42,765 nt of DNA, from positions 1 to 42,765 of the forward strand of contig JAQBWH010000015.1 of assembly GCA_027624625.1 (NCBI GenBank), read 5' to 3'. The notes beneath the pieces were generated by a model that was given only the letters and a program-made list of their open reading frames with translations, had not been told where the DNA came from and did no database searches. Positions 8,467-17,251 of the stretch are shown here, piece by piece. This DNA is from Verrucomicrobiota bacterium (GTDB lineage: Bacteria > Verrucomicrobiota > Verrucomicrobiia > Chthoniobacterales > JACTMZ01). Position 1 is the first letter of the stretch. Each line of letters starts with the position of its first letter. The position numbers were made by a program, and so were the translations under genes.

Positions 8467-10074
8467 CTATGCCCCCGGCAAGGACGCAGACCGCCGGTTG
8501 ACCTTGCGTTTGACCAAGGCCAGCGCCTCCCGTGCTTCCTCGACCCGCAGCAAAGCACAAATCGTAAAATAAACGGCCGCCGCCGCCCCAATAATGGCCA
8601 GCAGCGACCAGGCACGGTCCACTAGCGACTCCGCTCCCAACCATGGCGCCAGCCATTCCCGCCCGAAAATGCACACCGCGGCCAAGCCCGCCACCGCGAC
8701 CAGAATCCGCCCGAACGAACCAACCACCCGGAAAGTCTCCATCCCGCCAGCCGCCCGCCGCATGAAGAAATAAAGGATGAAGAAATCGATCGTCGCGACC
8801 AGCCCGGTCGAAAGAGCCAGCCCTTTGTGTCCCAGTCCCATGCGGAAAGTCAGTTGCCAGTTGAGGACAATGTTCAGGGCGATGCCGAAAAAAGTCACCA
8901 ACATCGGGGTCCACTTGTGATCCAAGGCATAAAAAGCGGGCGACAAGACCTTGATGCACGCATAGCCCATCAACCCGACCGCGTAAAATTTCAACGCCGC
9001 CCCCGTCTGCATGGTATCCCCCGCCGCGAATTTCCCGCGCTGATAGATCAACCCGATGATCTCGTCGCTCATCAGCATCAATCCGATCGTGGCCGGCAGG
9101 GTGAGAAAAAGCGCCAGGCGGATCGCTTTGGCCAGCGTCTCGCGGAAGTGCCCCATGTTGCCGCCCGCCGCGATCTTCGCCACCGCCGGCAAAGTCACCG
9201 TAGCCACAGCCACGCCAAAAATTCCGAGCGGCAACTGCATGAGACGGAAGGCATAGGAGAGCCAACTGACCGCGCCATCCCCGAGGTAGGAGGCGAAGAT
9301 GCTGTTGACCATGACATTGATTTGCACCGCACTGGCCGCGATGACGGCCGGCAGCATCAACCACAGGACCCGCTTGACTTGCTTGTCGCGCCAACCGAAG
9401 TCGAAGTGGAAGGTGAAGCCGACTTTTTTCAAGCTCGGGATTTGCACCGCGAGCTGCAGGAATCCGCCGATCAACGTGCCCACCGCCATGCCGAGCAGGG
9501 CGCGCGGACCGAACGTCGGGTCGATCATCCAAGCCAGGGTCACGCCACCGAAAATCGACCCCAAGTTGTAAAAGCTGGAAGCGAGGGCCGGCACGCCGAA
9601 GACATTGCGCGAGTTGAGCATGCCCATGACCAGTGCCGCCAGGGAGACCATCAAAATGAAGGGGAACATGATGCGCGTCAGCTCGATCGCGAAGGCCGAC
9701 TTGTCCGCGTCGAATCCCGGGGCGAGCACCGCAATCAGCGCCGGGGCGAAAATGATCCCGAGCAAAGTGACCAAGGACATGAAAACGAGGACCATGGTGG
9801 CCATCTTCCGCGCCAGTTCCCACGAAGCCTCATAGCTTTTTTCCACCCCGAGCTTGGAGAACACCGTGACAAAGGCGACCGACAGCGCCCCCTCGGCGAA
9901 GAGATCGCGGAGCAAATTCGGGGCACGATATGCCGTGATGTAAGCGTCCATCCCTCGGCCCGCCCCGAAGAGCGCGGCAAAAATCAATTCGCGCGCCAAC
10001 CCGAGCACGCGGCTGAGCATGACGGCCAGTGCGACGATGCCCGCCGCCCGTGTGTTCAGTTTTTCTCTAACCAT
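8467..10074 (-). CDS. murJ: Lipid II flippase MurJ (MviN family)
   Basis: A 535-residue polytopic membrane protein of the MOP superfamily. It is proposed to flip lipid-linked peptidoglycan precursors across the inner membrane. Conserved features include the start region AAGIVALAVMLSRVLGLARE, the DAYITAYRAPNLLRDLFAEGALS block near 42-65 (typical of MurJ), and about 14 hydrophobic segments through the protein. Length is normal for the family (about 510-540). The ATG at 10074 overlaps the stop of the upstream tsaC-like gene by 8 bp, so the two minus-strand genes form an operon. Confidence 0.93.
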   Translation of the reverse strand: MVREKLNTRAAGIVALAVMLSRVLGLARELIFAALFGAGRGMDAYITAYRAPNLLRDLFAEGALSVAFVTVFSKLGVEKSYEASWELARKMATMVLVFMSLVTLLGIIFAPALIAVLAPGFDADKSAFAIELTRIMFPFILMVSLAALVMGMLNSRNVFGVPALASSFYNLGSIFGGVTLAWMIDPTFGPRALLGMAVGTLIGGFLQLAVQIPSLKKVGFTFHFDFGWRDKQVKRVLWLMLPAVIAASAVQINVMVNSIFASYLGDGAVSWLSYAFRLMQLPLGIFGVAVATVTLPAVAKIAAGGNMGHFRETLAKAIRLALFLTLPATIGLMLMSDEIIGLIYQRGKFAAGDTMQTGAALKFYAVGLMGYACIKVLSPAFYALDHKWTPMLVTFFGIALNIVLNWQLTFRMGLGHKGLALSTGLVATIDFFILYFFMRRAAGGMETFRVVGSFGRILVAVAGLAAVCIFGREWLAPWLGAESLVDRAWSLLAIIGAAAAVYFTICALLRVEEAREALALVKRKVNRRSASLPGA

Positions 10075-11041
10075 GCGCCGCCCTGCGTAGCCGATCCATG
10101 ATAGCCATGCCCAGCCCCGATTCGGGAGTAGTCCGGGCGTAAATGCGCGCTACCCCGCACGCATCGAGCCGGCGCAAAGCACCAAAAAGGAGCGGAGCTG
10201 CCTCCGTGGGATCCGATGGCAAGATTTCGGCCGCGGCAAACCCCGCATCGACCGGACCGAAGGCCAAGACACCGCTGGTCGATGCATCCTCCGGCCATGC
10301 CGCGTCGTCGGACCACAAACGCAAAGGCGTGCGCGGCGCGTAGTGACTCTCGAGCATGCCCGGCGCGGCGACCGGCCCGCCGCGCGCTGCCCTCTCGACC
10401 GGCGCAAATTTTTCCAGTTCCTCCACCGTGACCGGACCCGGACGCAGCAAGACAAGCCGCCCGTCCTCCACCGCGACAATGGTCGACTCCAAGCCATGGC
10501 GGCAAGGTCCGCCATCGAGCACCAGCGGAATGCGGCCGCCCAGTTCTTCGACCACATCTTCCGCCGTGACCGGACTGATCCGCCCGAAGCGATTCGCGCT
10601 CGGCGCGGCGACCGGCCCGGCCAGTGCGGAGACGAGGGCCGCCATGACGGGATGCGCACTGCAGCGCAGCGCCACGGTGGGCAAACCCGCACGCACCATA
10701 TCAGACACCACATCTTGCGCGGGGAAAATCATGGTCAACGGTCCAGGCCAGAATTCAGCCGCCAGCTTTTGCGCCAACCGCGCAGCCGTGGCGCCCGGTT
10801 GCGCCAACTTGCCAACCCACGAGACATCCGCCACATGCACGATGAGCGGATCAAAAGCCGGACGCTCCTTCGCGGCAAAAACTTTGGTTGCTGCCTCCGC
10901 ATTCAACGCATCGCAGGCCAAACCGTAAACTGTCTCGGTCGGCACGGCGACCACATCTCCGGACCGCAGGAGCGACGCCGCCTCCCCGGCCGCCAAGGCA
11001 ACTTCCCGCGCACTTTGCGCGGCGAGTCGACGCGTCCTCAC
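10067..11041 (-). CDS. Threonylcarbamoyl-AMP synthase (Sua5/YwlC type)
   Basis: Makes threonylcarbamoyl-AMP from threonine, bicarbonate and ATP for t6A37 tRNA modification. The YrdC domain shows PTETVYGLAC, the KERPAFDPLIVH substrate motif, FWPGPLT and the SAN motif (PSANRFG). A C-terminal Sua5 domain follows, with GMLESHYAPRTPLRL. This two-domain layout (324 residues) marks it as Sua5/YwlC rather than the short TsaC form. The start is placed at GTG 11041 because a perfect Shine-Dalgarno AAGGAGG lies four bases upstream; starting at the in-frame upstream ATG would add 31 unconserved residues and bury this site. Confidence 0.92.
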   Translation of the reverse strand: MRTRRLAAQSAREVALAAGEAASLLRSGDVVAVPTETVYGLACDALNAEAATKVFAAKERPAFDPLIVHVADVSWVGKLAQPGATAARLAQKLAAEFWPGPLTMIFPAQDVVSDMVRAGLPTVALRCSAHPVMAALVSALAGPVAAPSANRFGRISPVTAEDVVEELGGRIPLVLDGGPCRHGLESTIVAVEDGRLVLLRPGPVTVEELEKFAPVERAARGGPVAAPGMLESHYAPRTPLRLWSDDAAWPEDASTSGVLAFGPVDAGFAAAEILPSDPTEAAPLLFGALRRLDACGVARIYARTTPESGLGMAIMDRLRRAAHG

Positions 11042-11045
11042 AAAA

Positions 11046-11052
11046 CCTCCTT
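11046..11052 (-). promoter_or_regulatory. Shine-Dalgarno site that fixes the GTG start of the Sua5 gene
   Basis: On the minus strand these bases read AAGGAGG, a full complement of the 16S 3' end, four bases before GTG at 11041. Most genes here rely on start/stop overlap and show weak ribosome sites, so this strong one stands out and decides the start. Confidence 0.8.
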
Positions 11053-11261
11053 CTTCGCCCGAATAATTTGTAAATAACTGCCTAGTAAACACTTGCGATT
11101 TCCCGACCAAACCATCAGGGGCGACTCCGGCCACTTCTCGCCAAGAGTCGCTCTCGGACCGGGCCGGTTATCTTTGCCAATAAGCATTTGACCATTCCTC
11201 ACCTCTCCAGCATATAGCGCAAAGGGCGGAGAGTATCGCGTCAAAAACCAGCCCTGCCTGC

Positions 11262-11468
11262 ATGCCCCACGGAATAATAAAATGGTTCAACAACAAAAAG
11301 GGCTATGGTTTTATCACCGACCCAAGCGGAGCCAGCGCCGATATCTTCGTCCATTACTCGGAGATTCGCGGCGACGGATTCAAGTCGCTGGAGAAAGGTG
11401 ACAACGTCGAGTTCGAGTTCGGCCCGAGCGATCGTGGACCGAAAGCCCTGAACGTGGTAAAAATCTGA
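11262..11468 (+). CDS. Cold-shock domain protein (CspA family)
   Basis: A 68-residue single cold-shock domain, an OB-fold that binds single-stranded RNA or DNA. The RNP1-like motif KGYGFI lies near residues 13-18 and the RNP2-like motif DIFVHYS near 28-34. The protein starts with the usual GIIKWFN pattern. It lies 2 bp upstream of the shikimate kinase gene, an unusual partner, so the two may share a transcript. The 220-bp gap upstream, facing the divergent Sua5 gene, must contain its promoter and 5' leader; I see no clear Shine-Dalgarno. Whether it is cold-induced cannot be told from the sequence. Confidence 0.93.
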   Translation: MPHGIIKWFNNKKGYGFITDPSGASADIFVHYSEIRGDGFKSLEKGDNVEFEFGPSDRGPKALNVVKI

Positions 11469-11470
11469 AC

Positions 11471-11992
11471 GTGTTTCGCAATCTGGTCCTCGTCGGGTTT
11501 ATGGGATCCGGCAAATCCAGCGTCGGCCGGGTTTTGTCATCCCTCACCGGCTTCGCCCTCGTCGATACCGACACCCTTGTGGCCCGGGAGGCGGGACAAT
11601 CCATCCCCGTCATTTTCCAAAAGCAGGGCGAAGAACATTTCCGTGCGCTTGAAACCAAAGTGCTGCAGGGCCTGGTCGGACGCATCGGCTTGATCGTGTC
11701 CACCGGCGGCGGCGTCGTCGTTGCCGAAGAAAATCGTAAACTTCTCCCGCAAATCGGCCCCGTGGTTTGGCTCGACGCCAGCCCCGAGCAACTTTACCAG
11801 CGGGTCAAACACAGCAACCGCCCGCTCCTGCAGACCGCCGATCCCCGCCGTACCCTGAAAGAACTCTACGCCAAGCGGGAGCCTCTTTACGCCGGGGCCG
11901 CCGCCATCCGCATCGACTCCGCCACCCTCACCCACCGACAGACCGCGGAAGCCGTCCTCGCCCACTTCCAACGACACGCCCAGCAGCAATAA
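11471..11992 (+). CDS. aroK: Shikimate kinase
   Basis: Phosphorylates shikimate at the 3-hydroxyl in aromatic amino acid synthesis. The 173-residue length is normal. P-loop GFMGSGKSS lies near residues 9-17, the DTDTLV shikimate-binding motif near 33-38, the STGGGVV motif near 78-84, and the NRPLL lid region near 116-120. The start is GTG at 11471, just after the cold-shock gene. This is the last core gene before the tRNA-Gln remnant and the mobile element; its 3' end is intact. Confidence 0.93.
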   Translation: MFRNLVLVGFMGSGKSSVGRVLSSLTGFALVDTDTLVAREAGQSIPVIFQKQGEEHFRALETKVLQGLVGRIGLIVSTGGGVVVAEENRKLLPQIGPVVWLDASPEQLYQRVKHSNRPLLQTADPRRTLKELYAKREPLYAGAAAIRIDSATLTHRQTAEAVLAHFQRHAQQQ

Positions 11993-12001
11993 TTCCCGTA
12001 G

Positions 12002-12029
12002 TTGAAAAAAAAAAGCACGCCGCTAATCT
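12002..12029 (+). promoter_or_regulatory. Candidate original promoter of the tRNA-Gln gene
   Basis: TTGAAA at 12002-12007 and TAATCT at 12024-12029 are separated by 16 bp and lie about 15 bp before the tRNA 5'-end remnant. This is a good sigma70-type fit at the distance expected for a tRNA promoter. After the element integrated, it would no longer drive the complete tRNA gene at 24682. Confidence 0.5.
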
Positions 12030-12043
12030 TCGCCTATCTTCAA

Positions 12044-12064
12044 TGCCTCGTGGTGTAACGGTAG
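12044..12064 (+). repeat. attL-like direct repeat: 5' end of tRNA-Gln
   Basis: These 21 bases are identical to the first 21 bases of the intact tRNA-Gln at 24682-24702 (acceptor strand, bases 8-9 and most of the D arm). After base 12064 the two sequences diverge, so this copy is not a tRNA gene. Its position next to an integrase gene and facing a full tRNA of the same sequence is the classic signature of site-specific integration into a tRNA gene, although here the crossover is in the 5' half. Confidence 0.85.
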
Positions 12065-12138
12065 GACTTTTTTAGCTGCCGCTATCTCTGATTACACAGT
12101 GCAAATCGGCAATTCGGCACAGTAAAAAACTTTTCGAT

Positions 12139-12156
12139 TAGGACACCATAGGACAC
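12139..12156 (+). repeat. Two direct TAGGACAC copies upstream of the integrase
   Basis: TAGGACAC occurs at 12139-12146 and again at 12149-12156, spaced 10 bp start to start (one helical turn). The same octamer is present at 24628-24635, inside the right end of the element. Helically phased short repeats near both att sites are what integrase arm-binding sites look like. Function is inferred. Confidence 0.4.
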
Positions 12157-12164
12157 TTTGTGGC

Positions 12165-12899
12165 ATGGCCAGCCTTCGCCCCAAACCTAGATCCCCCTTT
12201 CACTATTTGGATTATCGTGACTTGGAAACGGGCAAGTGGCGGCGAAAGAGCCTCAAGCTGCGCAGGGACAACCCCGCTGAATCACGTAGGGCACAGAGGA
12301 TAGCCGAAGAGTACAGCCGTAAAGAGGCGCAGGTCGGGAATATGGCGAGCGGGAACTTCGCAGTGTGGGTTCCTACGTTTTTGCAGGACAACTACTTGAA
12401 TCCCCACAGTCTGGCTCGATACACAGCTGCTTGGGCGAAGGTGTGGGCTTTTCTGAAGAACAAAGGCATCCACCACCCACGACAATTTCGCTGGGAGCAC
12501 GTGAGCGAGTACATCAGAGAACGGAAAAACCAAGGCGTCCAACGCAACACCGCAGTGCTGGAAATCAAAGCTTTCGGGACAATCATGCGGGAGGCAGTTC
12601 GGAGAGACTACTGCGAGAGAAACACCGTTGCAGATGGCAGGATTCCGAGGGACCCCGCTAAAAAGAAACCAGTCCTCACCGTCAAGCAGCTAGACATCAT
12701 CCGCAAGCATCTGAAGACCCGACCAAAATGGATGCTAACGGTCTTTGAAATCCAATCCCACTTGGGATGCAGGTTCAACGAGTGCGCATTCGGCAAGGCT
12801 CACGTTGATTTCAGGAGGAAGTTGATCACGGTGACCGACTCTAAGAGGAAACCGGACGATCCGAAGAGAACCTACATAGTCCCGCTTGTCCCTTCGTTA
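12165..12899 (+). pseudogene. Tyrosine recombinase (integrase), truncated before its catalytic C-terminus
   Basis: Encodes the N-terminal part of a phage/island-type tyrosine recombinase. Residues about 60-150 form the SAM-like core-binding domain (ARYTAAWAKVWAFL, then FGTIMREAVRRDY). The catalytic domain starts around 165 and retains the first active-site Arg (Arg203 in GCRFNECAF). Integrase-like sequence stops near residue 245 (IVPLVPSL). The distal HxxR box and the nucleophilic Tyr are absent. The frame runs on to 13106, but that part is antisense to the sulfatase. It starts 100 bp inside the left att repeat, so this is very probably the integrase that once mobilised the element, now inactive. 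Confidence 0.85.
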
Positions 12900-14578
12900 A
12901 CATTCAGCTCCATACGTGCTTGCACCGGAGGGTTGAAACCATCGGACACACTAACGATCACTACGTTTTCTCCCAAATCATCGGTGGACGGGGTGCCGTC
13001 AAAACGGCCATACTCCTTATTGGCCAACACAATCCAGTCCGGCCCAGACACCTTGGAATACATCAACCGATCACCGTCGGCATCCGACGCACGCCAGTTC
13101 ACGTAGATCTGTTGCGCCTGCCCCACCACGACGTTCTCCTGAAAGGTGCGGTTCTGCCACTTTGGCGGGCTGTTATCACCAAGCACGCCTGCCGCCGCAC
13201 GAATCGCCGGCTCAAGCGCCAGAATTTCTTCGCGGTGCTGCTGTAAGCGGCCTGACATTTTTTCGATGACTTCGGCATATTCAGGGTTGGTCGCGACGTT
13301 CACATTCTCATCCGGGTCGCGCGAATGGTCATATAACATATGCGCACCGTTGCTCCACTCGGCGTAGTGATAACGCCCCATTTTAACCGCGTCTCCTGAG
13401 TGATAGCGGCTGAACACCGCATCCTTAACCGTGGCCGAGTCGTCTTCCAAAATCGGAACGAGACTCGTCCCCTGAAGGTGCGACGGCAGTTCGGCTCCGA
13501 CGAGTTCACATAAGGTCGGGTAGATGTCCACGAATTCAACCAGAGAGGTGGAACGCCGTCCCGCCTCGTAGCCAGGCGCACTGATAATCAAAGGCGCATT
13601 TAGAGAGGTTTTGAAGAGCGCATGCTTGCACCAAAGCGAATGCTCGCCCAGTTGCCAGCCATGGTCACCCCATAGGATAACGATAGTATCCTCGCGCATC
13701 CCGAGGCGATCCAACTCATCGAGTAATTCCCCCACCATTGCATCCGTGTAGGAGACACAGGCATAGTAACCGTGAATCAGAGTGCGCGCATAATCATCCG
13801 CTACAGCGCCCTGCTCTGGCACACCACCATACATGTTGCGCAATTCCTCCCACTGGTGAATCGCTTCTTTCGGTGCTCCCTCGGGTGGCAGCGGATTATC
13901 GGCCAATTCTAACGACTCACGGTCATACAAGTCCCAATACTTCTTGGGGGCGTTGAACGGCAGGTGCGGCTTGGTAAATCCGGCTGCAATGAAGAAAGGC
14001 GTGCCAGCTTCCTTCGCGCGACGCAGATCCTCGATCGTCTTTTGCATGACCGGGCCTCCCGCATAATCCATATCCCCAACATCAGCGTCCTCGAAGGCTG
14101 GCTGCTCACTGCTGGGCAAGTCGATGTTTTCCGGCTTGTGATAGATTTTAAAATCCTTGCTGCGGAACACATCATCCCATGAGTCACTATTATCGCTGCG
14201 GTCGTGATAGATTTTACCGTTGGAAATCGTGGTATAGCCAAAACCCTTGAGCCAGGAAGGGATGTCCGGAATGCCGGCAGCATCTGTCTGAGCGGTGGTA
14301 TAGTACGTCACAAAACGATTCTCCGTAGGATAGAGCCCCGTCATCAGACTGGCGCGCGTGGCTCCGCAGACTGGCACTTGGCAATACGCCTCCTCAAATA
14401 CAATGCCACTCTCAGCCAATCGGTCGATGTTGGGCGACTGAATCGTGGGATGACCATAGCAGCCCAACTCCGGGCGCAAGTCATCCACCGAAATAAACAG
14501 AATGTTCGGGTGCTCGGCGGCTGAGGCAAGTGCGCCCAGCGCAATCGCACCGAACAGAGATATGGTTCGTTTTTTCAT
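12872..14578 (-). CDS. Secreted S1 sulfatase (iduronate-2-sulfatase-like), 3' end altered by a junction
   Basis: A formylglycine-dependent S1 sulfatase of 568 residues, predicted to remove sulfate esters from a polysaccharide in the periplasm or outside. Signal peptide about residues 1-21. Metal-binding DD lies at 32-33. The maturation motif is CGATR, with Cys71 to be converted to formylglycine. The block WGDHGWQLGEH resembles iduronate-2-sulfatases. Residues about 485-560 resemble a cadherin/Ig-like module (PDWIVLANKE, VSVSDGF). The last eight or so codons overlap former integrase sequence on the other strand, so the natural C-terminus has probably been replaced. Last gene of the cluster, 19 bp after the agarase-like gene. 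Confidence 0.85.
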   Translation of the reverse strand: MKKRTISLFGAIALGALASAAEHPNILFISVDDLRPELGCYGHPTIQSPNIDRLAESGIVFEEAYCQVPVCGATRASLMTGLYPTENRFVTYYTTAQTDAAGIPDIPSWLKGFGYTTISNGKIYHDRSDNSDSWDDVFRSKDFKIYHKPENIDLPSSEQPAFEDADVGDMDYAGGPVMQKTIEDLRRAKEAGTPFFIAAGFTKPHLPFNAPKKYWDLYDRESLELADNPLPPEGAPKEAIHQWEELRNMYGGVPEQGAVADDYARTLIHGYYACVSYTDAMVGELLDELDRLGMREDTIVILWGDHGWQLGEHSLWCKHALFKTSLNAPLIISAPGYEAGRRSTSLVEFVDIYPTLCELVGAELPSHLQGTSLVPILEDDSATVKDAVFSRYHSGDAVKMGRYHYAEWSNGAHMLYDHSRDPDENVNVATNPEYAEVIEKMSGRLQQHREEILALEPAIRAAAGVLGDNSPPKWQNRTFQENVVVGQAQQIYVNWRASDADGDRLMYSKVSGPDWIVLANKEYGRFDGTPSTDDLGENVVIVSVSDGFNPPVQARMELNVNEGTSGTM

Positions 14579-14597
14579 AATGGTCTAAATTCTCTTA

Positions 14598-15737
14598 TTA
14601 GTTTTCACAATGTTGGCGGAAGCGTTCGAGCGCTTCCAGATTAGCTTGGCGGACTGCCTGCGTCAAAATTTTGTATGCGGTGCCATCCTCGCGGACGACG
14701 CCTTGCTTCAACATCCCCGCCCCCTTGGCATAGCGGTCGATGTATTGACAACGCTGATACCCGAGTATGTAGGGCTTTTCAAACGCATCTTTCAGGTATT
14801 GATCATAAGCCAGCCCCACGGCCTCTTCGCTTTCGAGTTGTTGCCACATTGTCCTGGGATACTGCGGGGTGGGAAAACTATTCTGGTGGTCGCAAATCAA
14901 AATCGGCTTGTTGAACCGCTCATACATGCTGTCGAAATAGTCTGCATCGAATCGCACACCTCCCGGCTGAATAGAAAGGACATCAATATACGGCAAGGCC
15001 TCCTCAATCACAGCATCGGGATGATCGTGTGCCAAATAACGCTCTCCGAAAATTAGGGCATCTGGTGCCAGACGGCGCGTCTCTTCGCCAATGACCTTGT
15101 AAAGCTCACGTGCGATCAAGCGTAGGAAGGCCTCATCCGACTGACCGCCATCAGCCAAGAACTGCTCATAGCGCTGTTTTCCCGGCGCCCCTGCAGGTAA
15201 CTCACGGATCATGGAAACCCAGTCCGTTCCACGTTTTTTGCGTGCACGTTGCAAATCCCATTGCGGTGTGTCAGTCCAATAATAACCGATCAGGTTAGGA
15301 TTGTCCGCTTGCCGACCGATTTCATATTGGATGACTTCGCGCATCTTTTGCTGAACAATCGGATCGAAGACATCACAATATTCAAACTGCGCATCCGACA
15401 TGTAGTTGGCATTCTGAGTCAAATACATCGGAGCGAAGCTGGGCAGCATCCGGCACAAGGGTTCCGGCGTGCCGTAACCTCCGGTATTATAGCCCCAGGA
15501 TGTCAGCTGTTCTAAGATCTCTTCGCAGGCCTGCTGGCGATCTCCGACCACAGCGCCCTCTCCCTGGAAGACGTTTTGGATATGGTTCACCCCTAGAGTT
15601 AGAAACGGCTTACCATCGGGGGCGATAAGGCAATCACGCCCATTTGCTTTGCCGAGTTGAAAGCGTCCGTCTCCGGCGGCTTGGATGAGGACTGCACTAA
15701 GCAAGAGCACGGTCAATGTGATTTGAATGATCTTCAT
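14598..15737 (-). CDS. Secreted GH-A-clan protein resembling beta-agarases (GH50-like)
   Basis: A 379-residue protein with a signal peptide (about residues 1-21). It has a TIM-barrel-like pattern seen in agarase-type proteins: DGKPFLTLGVNH near 41-52, WGYNTGGYGT near 81-90, then GYYWTDTPQW, FGERYLAHDHPD and LSIQPGG. FGERY is a candidate for the acid/base Glu. The later strand reads PILICDHQNS, without the Glu expected for a retaining nucleophile, so it may be a divergent or inactive member or use another residue. Family placement is tentative and the substrate unknown. It lies between two sulfatases, which suggests that it handles a sulfated glycan. A likely Shine-Dalgarno (AGGAG) lies about 12 bases before the start. 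Confidence 0.6.
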   Translation of the reverse strand: MKIIQITLTVLLLSAVLIQAAGDGRFQLGKANGRDCLIAPDGKPFLTLGVNHIQNVFQGEGAVVGDRQQACEEILEQLTSWGYNTGGYGTPEPLCRMLPSFAPMYLTQNANYMSDAQFEYCDVFDPIVQQKMREVIQYEIGRQADNPNLIGYYWTDTPQWDLQRARKKRGTDWVSMIRELPAGAPGKQRYEQFLADGGQSDEAFLRLIARELYKVIGEETRRLAPDALIFGERYLAHDHPDAVIEEALPYIDVLSIQPGGVRFDADYFDSMYERFNKPILICDHQNSFPTPQYPRTMWQQLESEEAVGLAYDQYLKDAFEKPYILGYQRCQYIDRYAKGAGMLKQGVVREDGTAYKILTQAVRQANLEALERFRQHCEN

Positions 15738-15750
15738 AGTGAACGGTCTC

Positions 15751-17205
15751 CTACTTTCGGGCGTTTTGTTTCTTCACCAACTCGCCATTGACGAAATGCT
15801 TGTAAGGCATCGTGTCGTAACTGTTGACCTCGGCAGCGACGTCAGGATCTGACAAGTCCGGCCACGGATTATTCTCAAGTAGTTTTTCCAACTTTTTTCG
15901 AATTGGTAACACTTCGGGCGAACCAGTGACATCTTTGTATTCGCTGCGCAGGTGGGCGTCACCACAATCAAAGAGACGGCCTTTGGGATCGCCATACACT
16001 GGGTCCACATCTTCAAGCAGCCAGCGCTTGGTGCGCACCATACGTGCGGTCGCAATATAGCTGGTGATCCACTCACGGTGCGTATCACTGGCACCTGTCA
16101 AGAACGGCACCATGCTCTGGCCATCGAGCTCGTAGCCCTCCGGCACACTCGCTCCGGAAAACTCCATTAGTGTCGGGAAAATATCGGAAAACTCCATCAA
16201 TTCATCAGTCGCCCCGCGTTGCTGAATCAAGTCGGGGCAATTGACAATAAAGGGCACCCGCGGCCCGTCTTCATTGGCATGCATTTTCTTGCCATGTGAA
16301 TCGCCGTTGTCAGAGGTAAAGATGACGATGGTATTATCGCGCAGGCCTGCGGCCTCCAAGCCATCCATCAAACGCCCGACAAGGATGTCGATATACTCAA
16401 CCAAGCCCTGGAGGCTGCCGCCCTTGTTACTGCCGGGGATTCCATCGATCGGCGTCGTGGGGATCCCGCCGCCAGCCATGTCATGCACTAGGTTCATCGG
16501 ATAATAGGCGAGGAATGGCTGGTCCTGATTGCGCTTGATGAAATCGATTAAAAATCCGGCGTAAAGATCTGGCCCAAAGTCTTCGGCGGTCGTCTCCATC
16601 AACTCGCCGTTACGAATTACGCAGGGGTGCCAGTAACGAGCCGGCACGGGCTTGGCACCTGGGAAATTATATTTGCCTTCAAACTTCCCGGTAAAGGTGG
16701 AGCCTTCCGGCACATCCTGTAGGGTCAGCGCGCGGACACATTGCTCGTCAAAGCCAACACCCTTCGAATAAATGGAGCCGCCCAGTGCCATTGGATTACC
16801 GACAATCGCCGTGCGGTAACCATGCTCACGCAAAACCCGCGGGAATGTCAGGTGCTTGCTCACCCAGTTCCAGCGCGTCTGCTTGATGCAATTGAGGCGT
16901 AAGTCATTGTGCCAGACGCCGGTGCGACTCGGATAGCGCCCAGTCACCAACAGCGCACGCGTTGGCGAGCACATCGGCGTGGCCCATGCGGTGTTGAATT
17001 TCACGCCACCTGCTGCAAGCGCATCCAGATTCGGCGTATGGTTCACCTGATTGCCGTAGCAGCCGAACTGTTCCGGGCTAAGATCATCCACCATGATGAT
17101 GAGGAAATTCGGTGGTGTTTCCGCGGATGTGGATTCAGCTTCGAGCGAAACCGCCGACATCGCAGTCAAGCAAATCAGGCTAATGAGTTGTTTCATATTT
17201 TTCAT
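15751..17205 (-). CDS. Secreted S1 arylsulfatase-type sulfatase
   Basis: A 484-residue S1 sulfatase. Signal peptide about residues 1-24. Metal-binding DD at 40-41. The formylglycine motif is CSPTR with Cys79, followed by ALLVTGRYPSRTGVWHN. FTSDNGDSHGKK supplies the second metal-binding block. It should desulfate a polysaccharide or oligosaccharide. Its sequence differs clearly from the other sulfatase in the cluster, so the two probably act on different sulfate positions. No anaerobic or aerobic formylglycine-generating enzyme gene is in the window; maturation must rely on one elsewhere. An alternative ATG lies three codons downstream. It follows the truncated GH10 gene by 46 bp. Confidence 0.88.
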   Translation of the reverse strand: MKNMKQLISLICLTAMSAVSLEAESTSAETPPNFLIIMVDDLSPEQFGCYGNQVNHTPNLDALAAGGVKFNTAWATPMCSPTRALLVTGRYPSRTGVWHNDLRLNCIKQTRWNWVSKHLTFPRVLREHGYRTAIVGNPMALGGSIYSKGVGFDEQCVRALTLQDVPEGSTFTGKFEGKYNFPGAKPVPARYWHPCVIRNGELMETTAEDFGPDLYAGFLIDFIKRNQDQPFLAYYPMNLVHDMAGGGIPTTPIDGIPGSNKGGSLQGLVEYIDILVGRLMDGLEAAGLRDNTIVIFTSDNGDSHGKKMHANEDGPRVPFIVNCPDLIQQRGATDELMEFSDIFPTLMEFSGASVPEGYELDGQSMVPFLTGASDTHREWITSYIATARMVRTKRWLLEDVDPVYGDPKGRLFDCGDAHLRSEYKDVTGSPEVLPIRKKLEKLLENNPWPDLSDPDVAAEVNSYDTMPYKHFVNGELVKKQNARK

Positions 17206-17251
17206 AGTAACAGTTTTTATAGGGAGGGTATTTTATCGAAGCGACATGCGC

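Noticed and set aside
8459..8480. Bidirectional terminator between GT9 and murJ
   Set aside because: The inverted repeat has two central mismatches and no T-run on either side.
8827..10101. A 424-codon open frame antisense to murJ
   Set aside because: Shadow of murJ with low-complexity charged sequence and no domain.
12044..12117. A second tRNA-Gln gene at the left end
   Set aside because: Only the first 21 bases match; no anticodon arm, T arm or 3' acceptor strand follows.
12900..13106. C-terminal part of the tyrosine integrase
   Set aside because: The open frame continues, but the sequence is antisense to the sulfatase, and no HxxR box or active-site Tyr context is present.
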